Source: Helianthus annuus
Taxonomy: Eukaryota > Streptophyta > Magnoliopsida > Asterales > Asteraceae
Length of the DNA: 64,000 bases
Direction: 5' to 3'
Assembly: GCF_002127325.2 (NCBI RefSeq)
Contig: NC_035437.2
Location: 170,019,398 to 170,083,397 of the forward strand
The position numbers and the translations under genes are program-made. Below the pieces are notes generated by a model. The model was not told where the DNA came from, did no database searches, and saw nothing but the letters and a program-made list of their open reading frames with translations. The number at the start of each line of letters is the position of its first letter. Position 1 is the stretch's first letter. Positions 34,615 to 48,540 of this stretch are shown one piece after another.

Positions 34615-37315
34615 CAGACCGCTTTGTTAATATATAATTTAAATCAAAAGATGAAACTATCACGATGTGGATCGTAATGTGAACATAATATGAAATCTTC
34701 GATGTATAAAATGTGGAGACTGAATTAGTAAATCAAGTAGTAAATGAGGTTTAAAAAATCTAATAAAGTTTAGAAATCCAACCTACAACTCAGTCGGATT
34801 TGTGAGTTTAACCGGTAAACAACATATTTAAATACGTTAAACCACACTAGTTATGTTAATTTTTATTGTTGAACAGCTAAATTTGCACACCATAAAGATT
34901 AAACCCCTAACCTCCTATCATCATAAGCTTTATTTAACTCACCAATACTAATGTGTTATTCTATTTCCGTATGGATAACCAATTATGTTGATATATAATG
35001 GTTTCCTAATCTTATCCAATTCTGGCCACAACCTTTCGTTTTCTTGTTTTAATCTTACAACTTGATTAAGATTTTTGCTCATGGCAAATCACACCATCTT
35101 TAGGGGTAGGGTACACGTGGTTAAAGAGGGTAAAATTGTCTTTTCACAAGACTATAACGTTAACAAGGAGAAGCGGTGTTAAGGGAATTTAAGTCCATTT
35201 AATTAAAGAAAAGGAAAAAAGTTGAAAAACCCATCTACCAAAGACACAAATGGACCAAGAAACCATGATTGTATCTTGAGGGAAAAGAAAGGGGACAACT
35301 AGATTTTTAGCTTTATTAGTACAAGTACCTAATGAAATGCAAAAGCTTTTTTTAATAATGGCCTTCTACTTTTCTTTCTTTGCCCATGTCTTTCTTAAAG
35401 TAGCAATACCCTCCCCTAACATTTAAGCAACTAAGTTCATCGTCTCGAATAATCGATTTATCTTCGTTTTACTATTCTAATACGCCCCTAAGACAATTGT
35501 CCCACTTCTAAAAAAACATAGTCGTAGATTGTAACTTTGAGGCCTATAGAAGTATCCTCATTCAGAGTCGTTTCAAAGTATTTTTTAAGTCGTGTGTTTT
35601 TGTCTAGTGAACAATTATTTTGAGACAGTTATAGTGTAAACCCTAACAATGCATGCTCATTGTAATTATTGACATTTTTGTAATAGGAAAGTCATGTATA
35701 AAATATACCAAATTATTGTATTATAATAAAAATTGATTTAGAATAGATATATAAATAGTAGCTACTAAGTTATGAGATCATGCATGTAAGGAGTATTTGT
35801 GTCTTATGTTGTTTTGCTCTTTTCTTTTGGCTAATAAAGTAATTTGCATTCCTTTATTTGATCATCAAAGTGAACATGACTTTATCATTGACACATTGAG
35901 CATCTCTTGAGTTAAACTCTTTGTATAGAAAACTGAAAAGAACAATTGGAATATTGCAAAGCTATAAAAGAAGAAGGGTTTTTTTTATCATCATGCAAAA
36001 GTATGGAGGTGATTGCAAAACAAGCCAATGAAGATAGAAACAATCTTAAACTATTTTTAATTTGACATATGTCCACACATAATTGATGGATCTAGATCAA
36101 AATAACAATGAACATGTGTTTATAAGATAATATTCAATATTTCATTTGCTAAAATTGTACTCATCCTCTTGATAACAATAGTTTATACTGTGAAAATCTT
36201 CCATATCATAAGCCTGTTGTTAAGTGGATACATGAAACATCCATATTTGCTTTGTTTTTCTGATGGAAACAACATGTTCTCGGAAACTTAAGAGATCACG
36301 ATAATATTTTTCTAACTAATGGGATCTAGCGCGGTTTTTAGCGGACAAGTGACCTTTAAGGGGTTAAAAGACTAACAAGTGAAAGTTGGATTCGAAACTG
36401 AAACTAAGGGACTTAAACGCTTACTACTACACTTTAAGATTAATACTAATTGTTTATTGTAAGCATATGTAACAAATTTAAATAATAAATAAATATGTGT
36501 ACTCACTCATATATAGACTTATATTTATAATAGATAAAAAAGCTTTTTAAGGTATAGAATAACCTAAAAAGTGAAGAAGAACACTATTCTATATGATCAC
36601 AAAAGAATAATTTTCTAAAGTGAGTGCACAAAAGCAATGATTTCTAGCATCTATCTTCTTCATTTATTTTTATGTATAATATTAAAATGTTATACAATTA
36701 CTTATTTGTTTGTGTATATGTTGTTGATAGAAAATAACGAGCTTTGACTTGTGCTTTCTAATTATTGTTAATGTTAATGTAAATAGCATTTTGTTTCTCC
36801 TTATACTATAGTACTATAAACCTTCCAATTGCAATTTGCAAAACTCTTAAGAAAGTAAGTTCCTAGATTGTTGTTTGTTATGTTGATCTATCATCCGTTT
36901 CTTCGACAACAATGTCATCTTCCGTTTAGTTTATTGTTGAAACTATAAAATTGTAGTTCGACAAAGTCAATTAAATGATTAATTGTTCATTTAATTATTC
37001 ATTGGAACCTTTGAATAGCAAGAAATTGATGTCTACTTTGGAAATTATCTTGGTCTAGAACTAATATCATTCATAAAAATATGGAACCCTTTATCTAGGA
37101 ACTGTTTATATTAAAATAAAACATTTTTACTTAAATTACAATACAATACAATACAGTACAATAATCTAAAAGAAAGCAATAAACTACAGGTACAAATTAC
37201 AACTAAAATAAACAAAAATACAATAAATAAGACGAGATAGAACACGTTTAGCTTAGGATCATATTGGACACGGGTTTGTTATAAGCTTTTCAAGAAAACT
37301 CGTTTGTTTCTCAGA
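34615..37315. other. Intergenic, no gene seen
   Basis: AT-rich, no ORF of interest on either strand and no repeat family I recognise. Confidence 0.55.
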
Positions 37316-39486
37316 GTACATGTAACGCCCCAAAATCTGAATGTTAATATTTGTCGGATGTTCCTTTATGACACGTCATGAAATAAATAACTAGGCTATT
37401 TAACATAGTTAAGGGTATGGTCAAAAGTATTAAGTAATGAAAGGTAGTGTCATTTATGTTTTAAAGGAAAACCCGAGGGGCTAAAGTGGAAACAAATGAA
37501 AGTTGTTTACTAATTAAAAGATCAACACACACACACAAACACACATACGTGTGTGTTCGTGAAGCTTCAGGAGCTCTCAAGAACTCCAAACCCTAAACAT
37601 GAAAGATCATCCAAATTGAAAGGCTAAATGATGCTTAAATCTATAACCGAGCATGGATTAATGATCACCAACATGAGGAGATCATAAGGTATGTTTTAAA
37701 TTTAAGATTGGTGATCATGGGTAAAGTGGGTTATGCTCTAATCCGTGAGATAATATGAAATTGATTATGTATAAGGGTTAGAAACATCATATAGAACATG
37801 GGTTATGTAAGATTTGGGTTAATTTGATGTTTATATGTGAAACCCATTTGGTTATGGTGATGATAACAACTTGAATGATCACCCATGTCCAATTCTTGCT
37901 TAATATTGATGTATTTTGGCATGCATGGTAGATTCTTGTTAGAGGAATTGAAAGAAATGTGATTCTAGTATGTTTAATGATTATGTAGAAATGATTCATG
38001 ATGATTAGAAGGAAGAATTTTGGTGAATTATGTATGAGGTTAGAAGGATATGCATGAATTAGTTGTACATTAAGCTTAGATGGTAGTACGCACACAAGGT
38101 GTTTGATGAAATGCCTAAATGACAATAATATGTGAAATTCGTACCATACGCTTGAATGATGTGATGAATATATATGGAATGTTTGATCGTATTAGTTTCA
38201 ACTTAAGAATGGTTATGGAACGAATGAGAATCCTAGAAAAGAGTAAACTTAATTGATATGGGCGTTAACTATAAAGATGTTGATATGAACGGAATCGTAT
38301 GTATATGTGTATATGTAACTATTTGATTATGCGGCCAAATATGTCCTACAAAATGAGTATGAAGCATAGATGGCATAATGACTATATTCTAACATGTTAA
38401 TTTGTGAATGAATGTGTGTCCAAGTTGGAAGTTGAAATGCTTGATAGTTGACTTTCTGGAAAGTCAACAATGGTAGGAATGTTGTGAGGTAGATCTCTTA
38501 TCATAAACGTACGGTTTAGGAAGTCAAAGTGATGCACGAAATATTTATAGCAAGATATGTAATGGCGTGTTTATATTATGCGAGTAGAAAGGATCTCATT
38601 GTTAATCTATGCTATGAGTTGCAAGAAATCCATTAATGAAAGTCAATTGTTGAGCATAGATTTATTGTGATTGATGCTTTGTGTGGCCTTGTTTACTAAC
38701 AAGGGTATCAATGTATGGTCATGTAAGGATAGATAGCAAGTCTACGGGCTCAAGCACGGAGGCTAATGGGTCAAAAGAAAGCATGGAACCTATGCTTGAA
38801 CTTGGACGCTCAAGGTACGTGATTTCCGTAATCACTTCTTAGTTCAAGTAAGTAATAAAGTGTTGAAATTAATTAAACATGATGTTTGAGGTTAAATATG
38901 TAGGAAAGTCTTTCGTCGTAAATGATGGGATTAAAGTTGACCAAAATGCCCTTGATGGGTATTTTGGGCAAACGATCTTAATAAGTAGTTTAGAAGCAAG
39001 TTATTGATTAGTGTAATGTCTTGGACAAGTATGGAAGCGAAGAGTATGGTCTTGGTATGTCATAAACCATTTAACGCGCAAATACCCTTAACGGGTCAAA
39101 ACTAAGTATATGAACGATAATGTGTTAAGAGGATGCAAAATGTCTAAGAACTTATTATTTTATGATGGATGTCACTGATATTATTAGGTTTATAAGAGTT
39201 TATGGTAAAACAAACAAGTTACGTTGATGAATGCATGAACGGGTCGAATTGTGGGTAAGAGGGTAATAAGCCGATAGCGTGTAAGTTAAGATTTTCCTTA
39301 AGGCGGTTATGGGATTTTAAGTTCATTTGATAGGATGTGAATTTACAAGCATGTAGGAAGAAACGGGAGGTTAAACGGGTAAACGGTTCGAAAGTTACGT
39401 GCGTTTTAGTGCGTACGGACGACGAAACGAACCTGCAGAAAACTGCAAAAAAAAAAAAACTAGAGGGCGTCGCCGACGGGTAGGGG

Positions 39487-39905
39487 GCCTAAATGTGGGA
39501 TCCTAAATAATATGTAGTAATATGGTACCTAAATGTGGGATCCTAAAGAATATGTAGTAATATGGTACCTAAATATGGGATCCTAAAGAATATGTAGTAA
39601 TATGGTACCTAAATGTGGGATCCTAAAGAATATGTAGTAATATGGTACCTAAATGTGGGATCCTAAAGAATATGTAGTAATATGGTACCTAAATGTGGGA
39701 TCCTAAAGAATATGTAGTAATATGGTACCTAAAGGTGGGATCCTAAAGAATATGTAGTAAGATGGTACCTAAAGGTGGGATCCTAAAGAATATGTAGTAA
39801 TATGGTACCTAAATGTGGGATCCTAAAGAATATGTAGTACTATGGTACCTAAATGTGGGATCCTAAAGAATATGTAGTAATATGGTACCTAAATGTGGGA
39901 TTCTA
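39487..39905. repeat. 40-bp minisatellite, about 10.5 units
   Basis: Unit ggtacctaaatgtgggatcc plus 20 more bases, nearly identical across copies (single changes such as aaatatggga at 39571). Each unit carries a KpnI and a BamHI site. Confidence 0.97.
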
Positions 39906-39927
39906 AGTTAAGAATTTCCTTAAGTAG

Positions 39928-40265
39928 ATACGTATGAAGGTATGTATGTATGTATGTGTGAATATAAGTGGTATGTATGAATGAATGTATGTATGTATGT
40001 ATGTATGTATGTATGTAGGTGTGTATGTAGGTAGTATGTGCATGTGTATATATATATCCAAGTGAGTATGTACGAAAGTGTGTGCACGTATGTAGGGTTG
40101 TGAGAAGGCATGTAATAGGTATGTATGTAGACATGTATGCGTGTATGTATGTAGGTATGCACGTATGTAGGAACGTACGTATGAATGTAGGTACGTAGGT
40201 TTGTAAGTAGTTATGTGTGAACGGATGCACATATGTAAGTATGTATGAAAGTATATACGCATGTA
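39928..40265. repeat. GTAT-rich low-complexity tract
   Basis: Degenerate (GTAT)n with purer stretches near 39943 and 39985. On the minus strand it opens artificial His-Thr-Tyr-Ile frames. Confidence 0.9.
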
Positions 40266-40735
40266 TTCAATGAAATTGAGTATTGACGATAATAATAGTG
40301 TGCCTTGTGAACGAAGTGTAACGCAGGTACAATGAGAAAGTCTCACCACGGAATGTACGATCAGATGGAAAGCTGGGATGTAAAGAGTTAACGGAACAAA
40401 AAGTAAACGTGAATAAATCTTGTATGTTTATAATGCGTACTAATGTTATGAATTTAATGTGGTGAGCGCAGGTAGTACGAGTTATGCGGATCATCAAGGA
40501 ACAGAGATCGAGGATCGAGTCACTAGTGAGATTGTACGGGAACGTTGATGTATATAATGTAGTAAACATAAGCTATGTTTTTACTTAGTAAATAAGTCGA
40601 TTGATGGATTTATGTGAAAGAGTTATGTTAAAGTTAATTTTTAAATAAGTTAAGGTGTTTATAATGAAAGAAAGTTTATGGCTTGAACTTCCGCTGCGAC
40701 TTTTAGTCAAATACGTATTAGGGTCTTACAGTACA

Positions 40736-43700
40736 ATAGCCTGAATAGTTTGTATTGTCGGGGAAGACACATGCACTCGAAATTTACCTTGAAATTGAAG
40801 AACATAAAAGCTGAAGAAAATATTCCTATAAGTTTTATGTATTCTGATGTAGATTCCAAGTATCTTTTGCTACTAAGGAACCTTTAGGGGGTGTTTGGTT
40901 TACATAATGATTTGGAATTAGAATTAGAATATACACAGGAATTGGAATCTGAATTGAAAACTAGTGGTATCAAAACCGGTGCGTTGCCTCAGTGGATTCC
41001 TCATGCTATGCTACAGGAATTTGATTGGTATCGGTTCATTTTGTTATGTTACAGTATTGACGCTCGTTATAGCAACTGAAAAAGGAAAAACAAATAAATA
41101 AAATCATGATATGACCAAAAGAATATCAACATGTGATCTACATCGATTGAAAACAATTGTTTGGTAGGAATCGGTTCGATTGTCAGGGTACCTCCACGAT
41201 ACTGACATGCACTTATATAGCATATATAAAAAAACAAAATATACACTTTATTTTGAATGCAACTCTGCTCTCAACAAAATTTACAACGAAACGCTTGAAA
41301 TTTGAATATGGATTGGTTCGTTGTGAAGTACTCGCAACAGAGAACAAAAACTCAATATAAGGTACTTATATTTACAGAAGTACAAAATTCTTATACCTAC
41401 AAAAGTTGACAGAAATACACTTTAACACTTTTAAAAAAACTGTATATTTTATTATTTTTCTAACACTTTACTTTAGAGTGGTTGATCTTTCTGGCTTGAT
41501 GGTTTTTGTTTGATACCTATCATTTGGAATAAGCTTTAAGGATTTTTCTTTATTAATGCAATGGTTTGATTGTTGAAATTTGGCTTCCGAGTTTGTTAAC
41601 AATTTAATGCTTACTTTTTTAACGATAATTCCTAAATCTTCTAAGATCAATATGTCACAACCTGCATTATGCAGGATTTAACCCCCAATATATGAGGCAC
41701 ACACCTTCACTGCCACGATGTCCCCTTGAAGACATATTGAAAGTTTGTTTTTTTTTAACTCCTAAATTTTCTAAGACAAATACTAATTTGTTGTGTGTTG
41801 TTGGGTCAAAAACGAATATTCTAATGTTATCAACAAAGTCCATGTCAATGTGTCGAAGTCAACTTGGAAGTCGACACGAGAATATCGAAGAAAGAATTAG
41901 CGTGTGAAAGTTCGAGATATGATTGTCTATATTGTTCCGGTAAATTAAATATATTTTGTTTAGTCATAATAGATTTATTGTTTAGTTAAACTCTAAGGGT
42001 CATATTGTAATTAGTCCAAAGTTGTTTAAGCTAAAAATAGATAGAAACTAGGGTTTTGTCATCAACACCCATTAGGGAGATTTTGGGGGTTTATTGTATC
42101 ATCAATTGTGAAATCAAGCTAGGGTTTTTATAAAGATTTATGTGTATGTTCATTTAGACCCCGCTTAATCCGACATTTGTTTTTGGGAATATAAAGTTTT
42201 TATATATTGTCACGGAAACGAGAAAAACATCAATAATTTATTTACACTTTGAAAATCTTGAAATTTTACAATTTCATTTATAACGAAAAAATACATTGAG
42301 AAGACTAGTAGCATCATTAATTACTCAACTCTGAGAACGTCAATTACTATTTGGAAATAGTGGACGTACTAAGTGGAAATCGACGACACGTTGCGCTTGT
42401 CCCACTTAAGAAAGTGTTTTGGTATATGACATGGTGTACGTGCCACTAGATGATATTGAGGTTGATGACAAACTGAAACTTATATAGATGAAAATGTTGC
42501 CATTTTTTTACCGTAAGACAAATAAACGTTGTACTAAAAGTGCAATGGAAGCATTATGGTGGATCCTATTCCACGTATGAGTCACTAGAATATATGTAAC
42601 TTCCTTGAAACCGAATCTTGGGGACAAAATCTTAATATTCACCTTTTTTTTTGTAAACTTGTCTATTTAGAGTATACAAATATTTACTTTTTATTGGTAA
42701 ACTTCTATTCAAAGTATTAATAAGGATTGTTGTTGTTTTGTTTAAACTCACATGTCATGTATGCTTAGGTATGTTGTATATGTATATATTAACATGTTAT
42801 TGAGAAAAATATAGGTTATTAAGTGTATTGGCTATGTTATATTGTTAGGATCGAATCGTGCTTAAGAAGATTTAACAGGTTAATCAATTGATTGATTAGT
42901 ACCGAAAGTATTATCGATTAAGCAAAGACTTTTTTCTAAATCAAGAATAAAAAACAAAAGGAAGACAAAAATTCAATGAATCTTCTTTGATTATCATTAG
43001 TTAGACACTGAATACAATCAAGAGTATCAATACTAATACTAAGAATAAGATTTCCCCTAATTTGTTCTTAGAATTGTTTACAAGATCATGTTAACATCAC
43101 AAAAGATTATATCCTAACTAAACTATTGTTTTATAGCCATGATTTGTTTACAAAAGGCCGATCAAGTCATTTGTTGAAGTCACCACCAACAACTTGCCCT
43201 AAGAAGTGGTAAGTTGTTTGTCAACAACATGGTCTTGACAATTAGTGTCTTCATTCAAAGAGTAGTTACAACTCTCAATTGTTGCAACTCTGTTTTGATC
43301 AGTGGCTTTGCATTAGCAACAGTGCTAACTTGCATCGATCGAAAGGTATCACTTTAGTGGCAACTCTCTATCATGGCAAGTATACAAGAAACCGTAAATC
43401 ACCAAACACTTTAACACTTTCAATTGTAATAAAAGCTATACAAAGCATTGGTGGAAGCTTTATGTAGTTGAAACATAATATTAAGCTTCTACTATGGCAA
43501 GAACACAACTCAATCATCACTTACCACTTTTCACAAGTAGTGACAAGTTCTTTGTATCATTAGTTGTAATTTTTGCCTAACATATAACATATGTAACTTA
43601 ATTTAGTTTTCAAAGTCACCTCATACTAATTGTATATGATAAGAATAAGAATAATACCCAAAAACCATTCAGGATCTTTTTTAATTAAAATGTTTGAAGT

Positions 43701-43935
43701 TAAAACGTTTATAATATATGTCATTCAATACTAATTCTATTAAGCACGTTTAATCCTCGTCATACGATTCTATTTTTATAACGATTTAATTTATAGAGAG
43801 ATTGAAAGGGATACTTATACATTTAACTACGTCTTTATGCATGTAAAGACATTTATTACCCATAGATAATGTAAATGAGTTACTTTCTTCACACACTTGA
43901 CTAATATTAGTATTTATATTATTTAATTAGCGAAT
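40736..43935. other. Intergenic, no gene seen
   Basis: No supported ORF. A MITE-like end gggtgtttggtttac is near 40888 without a visible partner. Around 41830-42140 the wording resembles a Copia-type LTR relic, but no boundaries can be set. Confidence 0.4.
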
Positions 43936-43950
43936 ATTGCTTCTTCTACT

Positions 43951-44178
43951 TTTTTTTTAACGGCAAATTCGGATCACTGACGGACCACTGGAGTATCATC
44001 GTGTCACCAGAGGAACCACCCGATCATATCCATCTCCACTAGGCATAATGCCACACCAATTCAGGAGGAAACCCAATAAACGTGGGAAAACCCCCCTTGT
44101 GGGAATCGAACCCAGGACCTATTGGTCCTAAAGCCTTATCCCACCACCAAGATGCCACTAGGCTATAAAGCCATGGGC
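43951..44178 (-). mobile_element. tRNA-derived SINE, 228 bp
   Basis: Minus strand begins with an A-box-like tagcctagtggcatcttgg. A B box GGTTCGATTCCC follows about 55 bp later, and it ends with ttaaaaaaaa. Flanked by a perfect 15-bp duplication attgcttcttctact (43936-43950, 44179-44193), the hallmark of LINE-machinery insertion. Confidence 0.95.
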
Positions 44179-44194
44179 ATTGCTTCTTCTACTA

Positions 44195-44292
44195 ACATAA
44201 ATTTTCTTTTATTGGTATATAGCTTTTAACGAAAAGATTAAATACATAAATTTTCTTTTATTGGTATATAGCTTTTAACGAAAAGATTAAAT
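44195..44292. repeat. 49-bp tandem duplication
   Basis: Two identical copies of the segment starting acataaattttcttttattg, at 44195 and 44244, immediately beside the SINE target duplication. Confidence 0.95.
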
Positions 44293-46430
44293 AGCCAAAA
44301 GAATTGTTTTCCAATTTTCTAAAGAAATCATATTACGTTTTTTGTATTTTTTATAACTTATTTCTAGTTTCATAAAAAGTTTTATAATGTTTCTATTAAT
44401 TGTATTAATAAAGTAATATACATTAGATTCATCGAGCAAAGATTTGGATTTTAGGTCATGAGTCTCAAATTTGAACTAGTTTTTACTGACGTCGCGCGTT
44501 GCGGCGAAACCGAGCAAATGATAATGTAAAACATACGTGATTTGAAAATAAAGCATATTGTTTAGAAAGTCAAACCATTAGAACGGCTTAGTTTATCATC
44601 GTATCATTTTATGATACCAAATAAATACTTTATTTTGAGTACAACTTCGTTTTTAACAAAAGTTATAACGGAATGTCGGGGAAAAATCAAGCACAACTAT
44701 GTACTTAAGTTTTTAGAAAAAAGTTATAAACGTAAATCATTGAAGAAGTATCAAATTAATCGATAAATTAACATATGTTATAAAAAATGTGTTTGGAAGA
44801 TGTTTAAAAGGAAATATGCAATATATATTTTAACGAGTTGACGCTACCCGCACGTTGCTGCAGGATGTTGATTATGAAAGTCATTAGTATCAACATGTAG
44901 AATGCAAAACAAAAAAAAAAGTTTTGGAATGATCATTATAACATGTACTATTTTGTTATGAACTAAATAATCAATAACGTGTTTCGTTCATCAACTTTTA
45001 TTCTCTTTTCTGAACGACTTATGCTAACTTTATCTTCTAATTTTTCCGTTTCTATTTTACATGGTTGGTTATAATAATGTTAATTTTGATACATTATGTC
45101 ATTTATTTGTCACACTCATACTCATCATTAAAAATGTTATCGATAACCCGCTTAAAATGCAACAATTCGTTTATAGATCATCAACTTATATGACTCATTT
45201 AAAAATATGGGTTAAAGGGGTCGGATTCAGGTTGACCCGAATTTACATGGGTCGGGTTAGAGTTGAAATCTTTGATCCGAATAATAATATGGGCCGAGTT
45301 TAGGTTGAACATTTCAATCCACCAATACGTCAACCTGCAATCCGTCAACCCGCTAACCCATCAACCTGACACGATTGATAACCCTAATATATATAGAGAG
45401 AGATAAAAGAGAAGACGTGTTTGAATATTAACACGTTTTTACTTGAATTGGTTCCATACTTTTATCTATACTTGAAATGATTCCATACTTTCACGTCACC
45501 TCTCAAACTTGTTGTCAATATTTGAGTACATAATTCTCTAGAATAAAAAAAAAAAAAAAACTGAAAAAAAAAAGAAGAAGTGACTAGACTTGTTGACAAT
45601 CAAAAGCCACTTGTAGTAATCTTACGCCTTCGTCTTTTTGTGAACCAATTAGAAAAATCAGGCAGGCAGGCAAATTACTCATCTAACTACCACTTTTTAT
45701 TTATACAAATCAATCAAACTTAGAATGAAAAAAACATCCACCAAACAGCATATTTTAACTAATTGAAACCGAACCATAACAAACTTGAATGAAACCGATT
45801 ATTTTAATTGAAACAAAAGATCAAAAGTATGTATGAGCCAATAAGTTAACCTAAATCCTACCATATTAATCTTATGATTACCGAACCCACACACCATCAA
45901 CCCTCCACGTGTTTAGTGACCACTCACCAAGCCATGGCTAGTAGTAGGTGCGGTTGGCCATCTTTTAATAATATATTATTGATTTTAAAACCTTCATGAT
46001 ATAATTAGTGATCATAATAGAGATATTTAATATAGATATTTTAATATACAAACATTAATAGAATTTTACATTCTTCTTCATAAAAGTTTAAAACTTCGTT
46101 ATCTTTGTATAATAGTGACAAGGCCATGGAGAGGCTATGAGATGTGACAGTCTTCACTGGTCCTCTAAATGAATCGAACATTCGATGAATTATATGATTA
46201 AAAGATTCTATATATTTGTTTATAATAATTGAACACGAACAAAAACGTTGATTTATTTAAACAAATGAACGAACACGAATACATATCCTATTCTCTCGTT
46301 AAGGTTTGTCTATGGATGCTCGTTGTGTCCATTTACGATGTGGGTCCCACCGGTTTTAAAACTATGGGCCAATGAACCATCAGGCATCAAGTCAGGCTAT
46401 CAATCCATTTCAATTTTCCTAAGAACTTGG
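44293..46430. other. Intergenic, no gene seen; one Helitron-like 3' end
   Basis: CTAG at 44476-44479 followed on + by a cgcgcgttgcggcg motif resembles a minus-strand Helitron 3' end. No matching 5' end. No ORF supported. Confidence 0.4.
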
Positions 46431-46436
46431 CGTATG

Positions 46437-46750
46437 CTATAAAGGGGTAGGGGCACTTCACTAGTGATGGTTTTCCATCACTCACAACACTCAATCACTG
46501 TTTATCACGTCATTGAGCTTGATTCCATCACCAGTGATGAATTTTACTAGGGGTACCCATCACTCGTCTGCCTTCCACCTCCACGAAGAATTCCAGTCAC
46601 TCAACGTTAACAAAATTCAAGTTTCAACGCGTGATCATGGCAACGCGTTATAAAGTCCACACGTGAAACACTTAGCCGGCGGCAATGTATAACGCCATTA
46701 ACGAGTGATGGGGTGTTTATCACGCCCGGTCCTCTAATAGTAACCCTAAT
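46437..46750. repeat. MITE-like block
   Basis: Locally GC-richer, with loosely inverted ends (ggggtaggggcac, and cacgcccggtcctcta) and repeated catcact/agtgatg words. It resembles 62430-62780. Class and boundaries are uncertain. Confidence 0.35.
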
Positions 46751-47139
46751 TCCCTTTTTTATGTTTTTTCTCGCATTAAATTTAATTAGAATATTATTTT
46801 TACTTTTAGAATGTTGGATATGGTCAAATCCAGCATTTAGACTTTTATTTAGAATTGTTGTTAACTTTAAGACTATGGGTAATGGTTAATGCACTTTAAA
46901 GGGTATTTTTTGCCACATCACCATCATAATGCTTCATGTAATGGTTAAGACTTCATAATGTCCTTTCATTTATTAGTTTCCTTGTTTTTTCTTCCTATTG
47001 AGCATTATTCTACAATGTCCCTCCCTCTTCATGTCCCTATAATGCCCAATTGCCCATGAGGAATGGTGTAAGGGTAATATCAAAATCTTTCACGCCCTTA
47101 TAAAGCCCCAATACATATTGCCTAATTTGGTTGGCGATT

Positions 47140-47700
47140 CATGATTCATGTGTTGGTTTATGTTCGTTTAGAATATTGACGATCACGCATGAATGATCAT
47201 GGACACGTTCTTTTTCTAACAAACTAACACAAAAAGGAAAGTTTGTTCATTTAGTACATGCAGTGGCGGACCTACCCACAGTCGTGGGTATGCGGACACA
47301 CCCCTTGAAAAGAATATTTTAGTGTGTTTTTTAGGCAAAAAAATCTGACCGCACCCCTTGAAAATGTGGTTGAACGCCTCATCCGCACCCCCAACAAAAA
47401 ATTCTTGGGTCCGCCATTATACATGCACATTTGTTTGTTCGTTAAAGTTAAACAAACAAACACGGACAAAAAAAACTCGTTCGTTTAAGGGCATGTGCCT
47501 GTTTGTTTTGTTTGATTAAAGGTAAACAGACACGAACAAGAAAATCTGTTCATTTAAGTGTACATGCTCGTTTGTTTGTTCGATAAAAGTTAAACAAATG
47601 AAACGAACAAGATAATTCATTAGTTTAAGTATTTGAGCTCGTTTGTTTGTTCAGTTGAAACTAAACGAACGAATACGAACGTTCGTGTTCTTCCGTGTTA
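47140..47700. repeat. Fragments of the gttcgtttgttcg hAT MITE family
   Basis: Degenerate inverted gttcgtttgttcg words, as in 30301-30836, interrupted by the small MITE below. A shorter fragment is at 46225-46345. Confidence 0.5.
47262..47418. mobile_element. 157-bp hAT-like MITE
   Basis: Inverted ends agtggcggacc and ggtccgccatt, flanked by gtacatgc/atacatgc (7 of 8 bases). Inserted into the hAT-family fragment around it. Confidence 0.75.
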
Positions 47701-47874
47701 GTTACGTATCTAGTCTGTACTTCAACATATAGACATAGATTGACTGAAATAAAGCATTGATCTATAATTCAATAGTGCTCAACTTAAACTTGTTCTTGAT
47801 AAATGTAAACTCTGATCGTGTAATGAAACTAAAAAAATTAAAAGAAAACATTACAGAAAAAAAATGTAAATCCC

Positions 47875-47875
<1 letters not shown>

Positions 47876-47909
<34 letters not shown>
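47876..47909. repeat. 34-bp poly-A run
   Basis: Followed by A-rich sequence. Might be the tail of an old retroposon, but no body or TSD is clear. Confidence 0.9.
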
Positions 47910-47911
<2 letters not shown>

Positions 47912-48540
47912 TAAAAAACAAAGTGTTGAAAAAGAAAAGAAAAAACAAAACCCTGAAGAAAATATATAAAAAAGAAGAAAATAGAAAGACAAAAAAATAA
48001 TTTTATTAAAGTTTATACACTGTATAATAGTTTTTTTATTAAAATTTAGGTACAACAATATAAGTTGGATTAAAACAAACCATGAAGAAAAAAAGAAAGC
48101 CCAAATAAAAAAGAACTCTAAACCAACCCCAGAGGGGTCGAATCCGCATCCCATTAATTGGAAACCAACACGCTTTCCACCAAACCAACTATTTTTTTGT
48201 GTGTTAATACTTGGCTCCGCATGTGCGTATTAATATGACGATGTGAAAAATGACAACTTAGTGGATGTCACGCGACATTGATAGAGTCGTCGCCAACTCC
48301 CATTCACGGCCAAATGTCGTCCTATTCCACCAATAAAAGAACTATTAATCATAGTTCTTGTTTGAAGTATACTAGTTTTTAGGATTTGTGCGTTTCAACG
48401 GAACCGTTGAATCAAAGAATAATAGACTTGTTGAACCATGCACGCTCGTTATAGAGTGTTAACTCGTCAAATTTAGACCTAATAACTTTATCGTGGAAAA
48501 GAATAACTAAGTTGAAACAATAATTCACACACAAAATAAG

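Larger units (their letters stand above)
37321..40730. mobile_element. Solo LTR, 3410 bp
   Basis: Starts TGTAACGCCCCAAAATC, ends GGGTCTTACA, and is flanked by the perfect duplication GTACA (37316-37320, 40731-40735). No pol, PBS or second LTR inside, so it is a solo LTR left by recombination. The start resembles LTRs of Tekay-type chromoviruses, which is a guess. It contains a 40-bp minisatellite and a GTAT-rich tract. Confidence 0.9.

Noticed and set aside
39487..39905. CRISPR-like regular repeats
   Set aside because: Head-to-tail 40-bp units with no unique spacers, in plant nuclear DNA: a minisatellite.
39889..40349. Overlapping minus-strand ORFs rich in His-Thr-Tyr-Ile
   Set aside because: They are translations of the GTAT low-complexity tract in a solo LTR, open in several frames at once.
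47762..48154. 130-residue Phe-rich minus-strand ORF
   Set aside because: Created by the poly-A run and A-rich sequence. No domain, no homology visible.
48120..48190. tRNA-like segment with a B-box-like ggattcgacccc on the minus strand
   Set aside because: No cloverleaf could be drawn by eye and no TSD found. At best a short SINE fragment.
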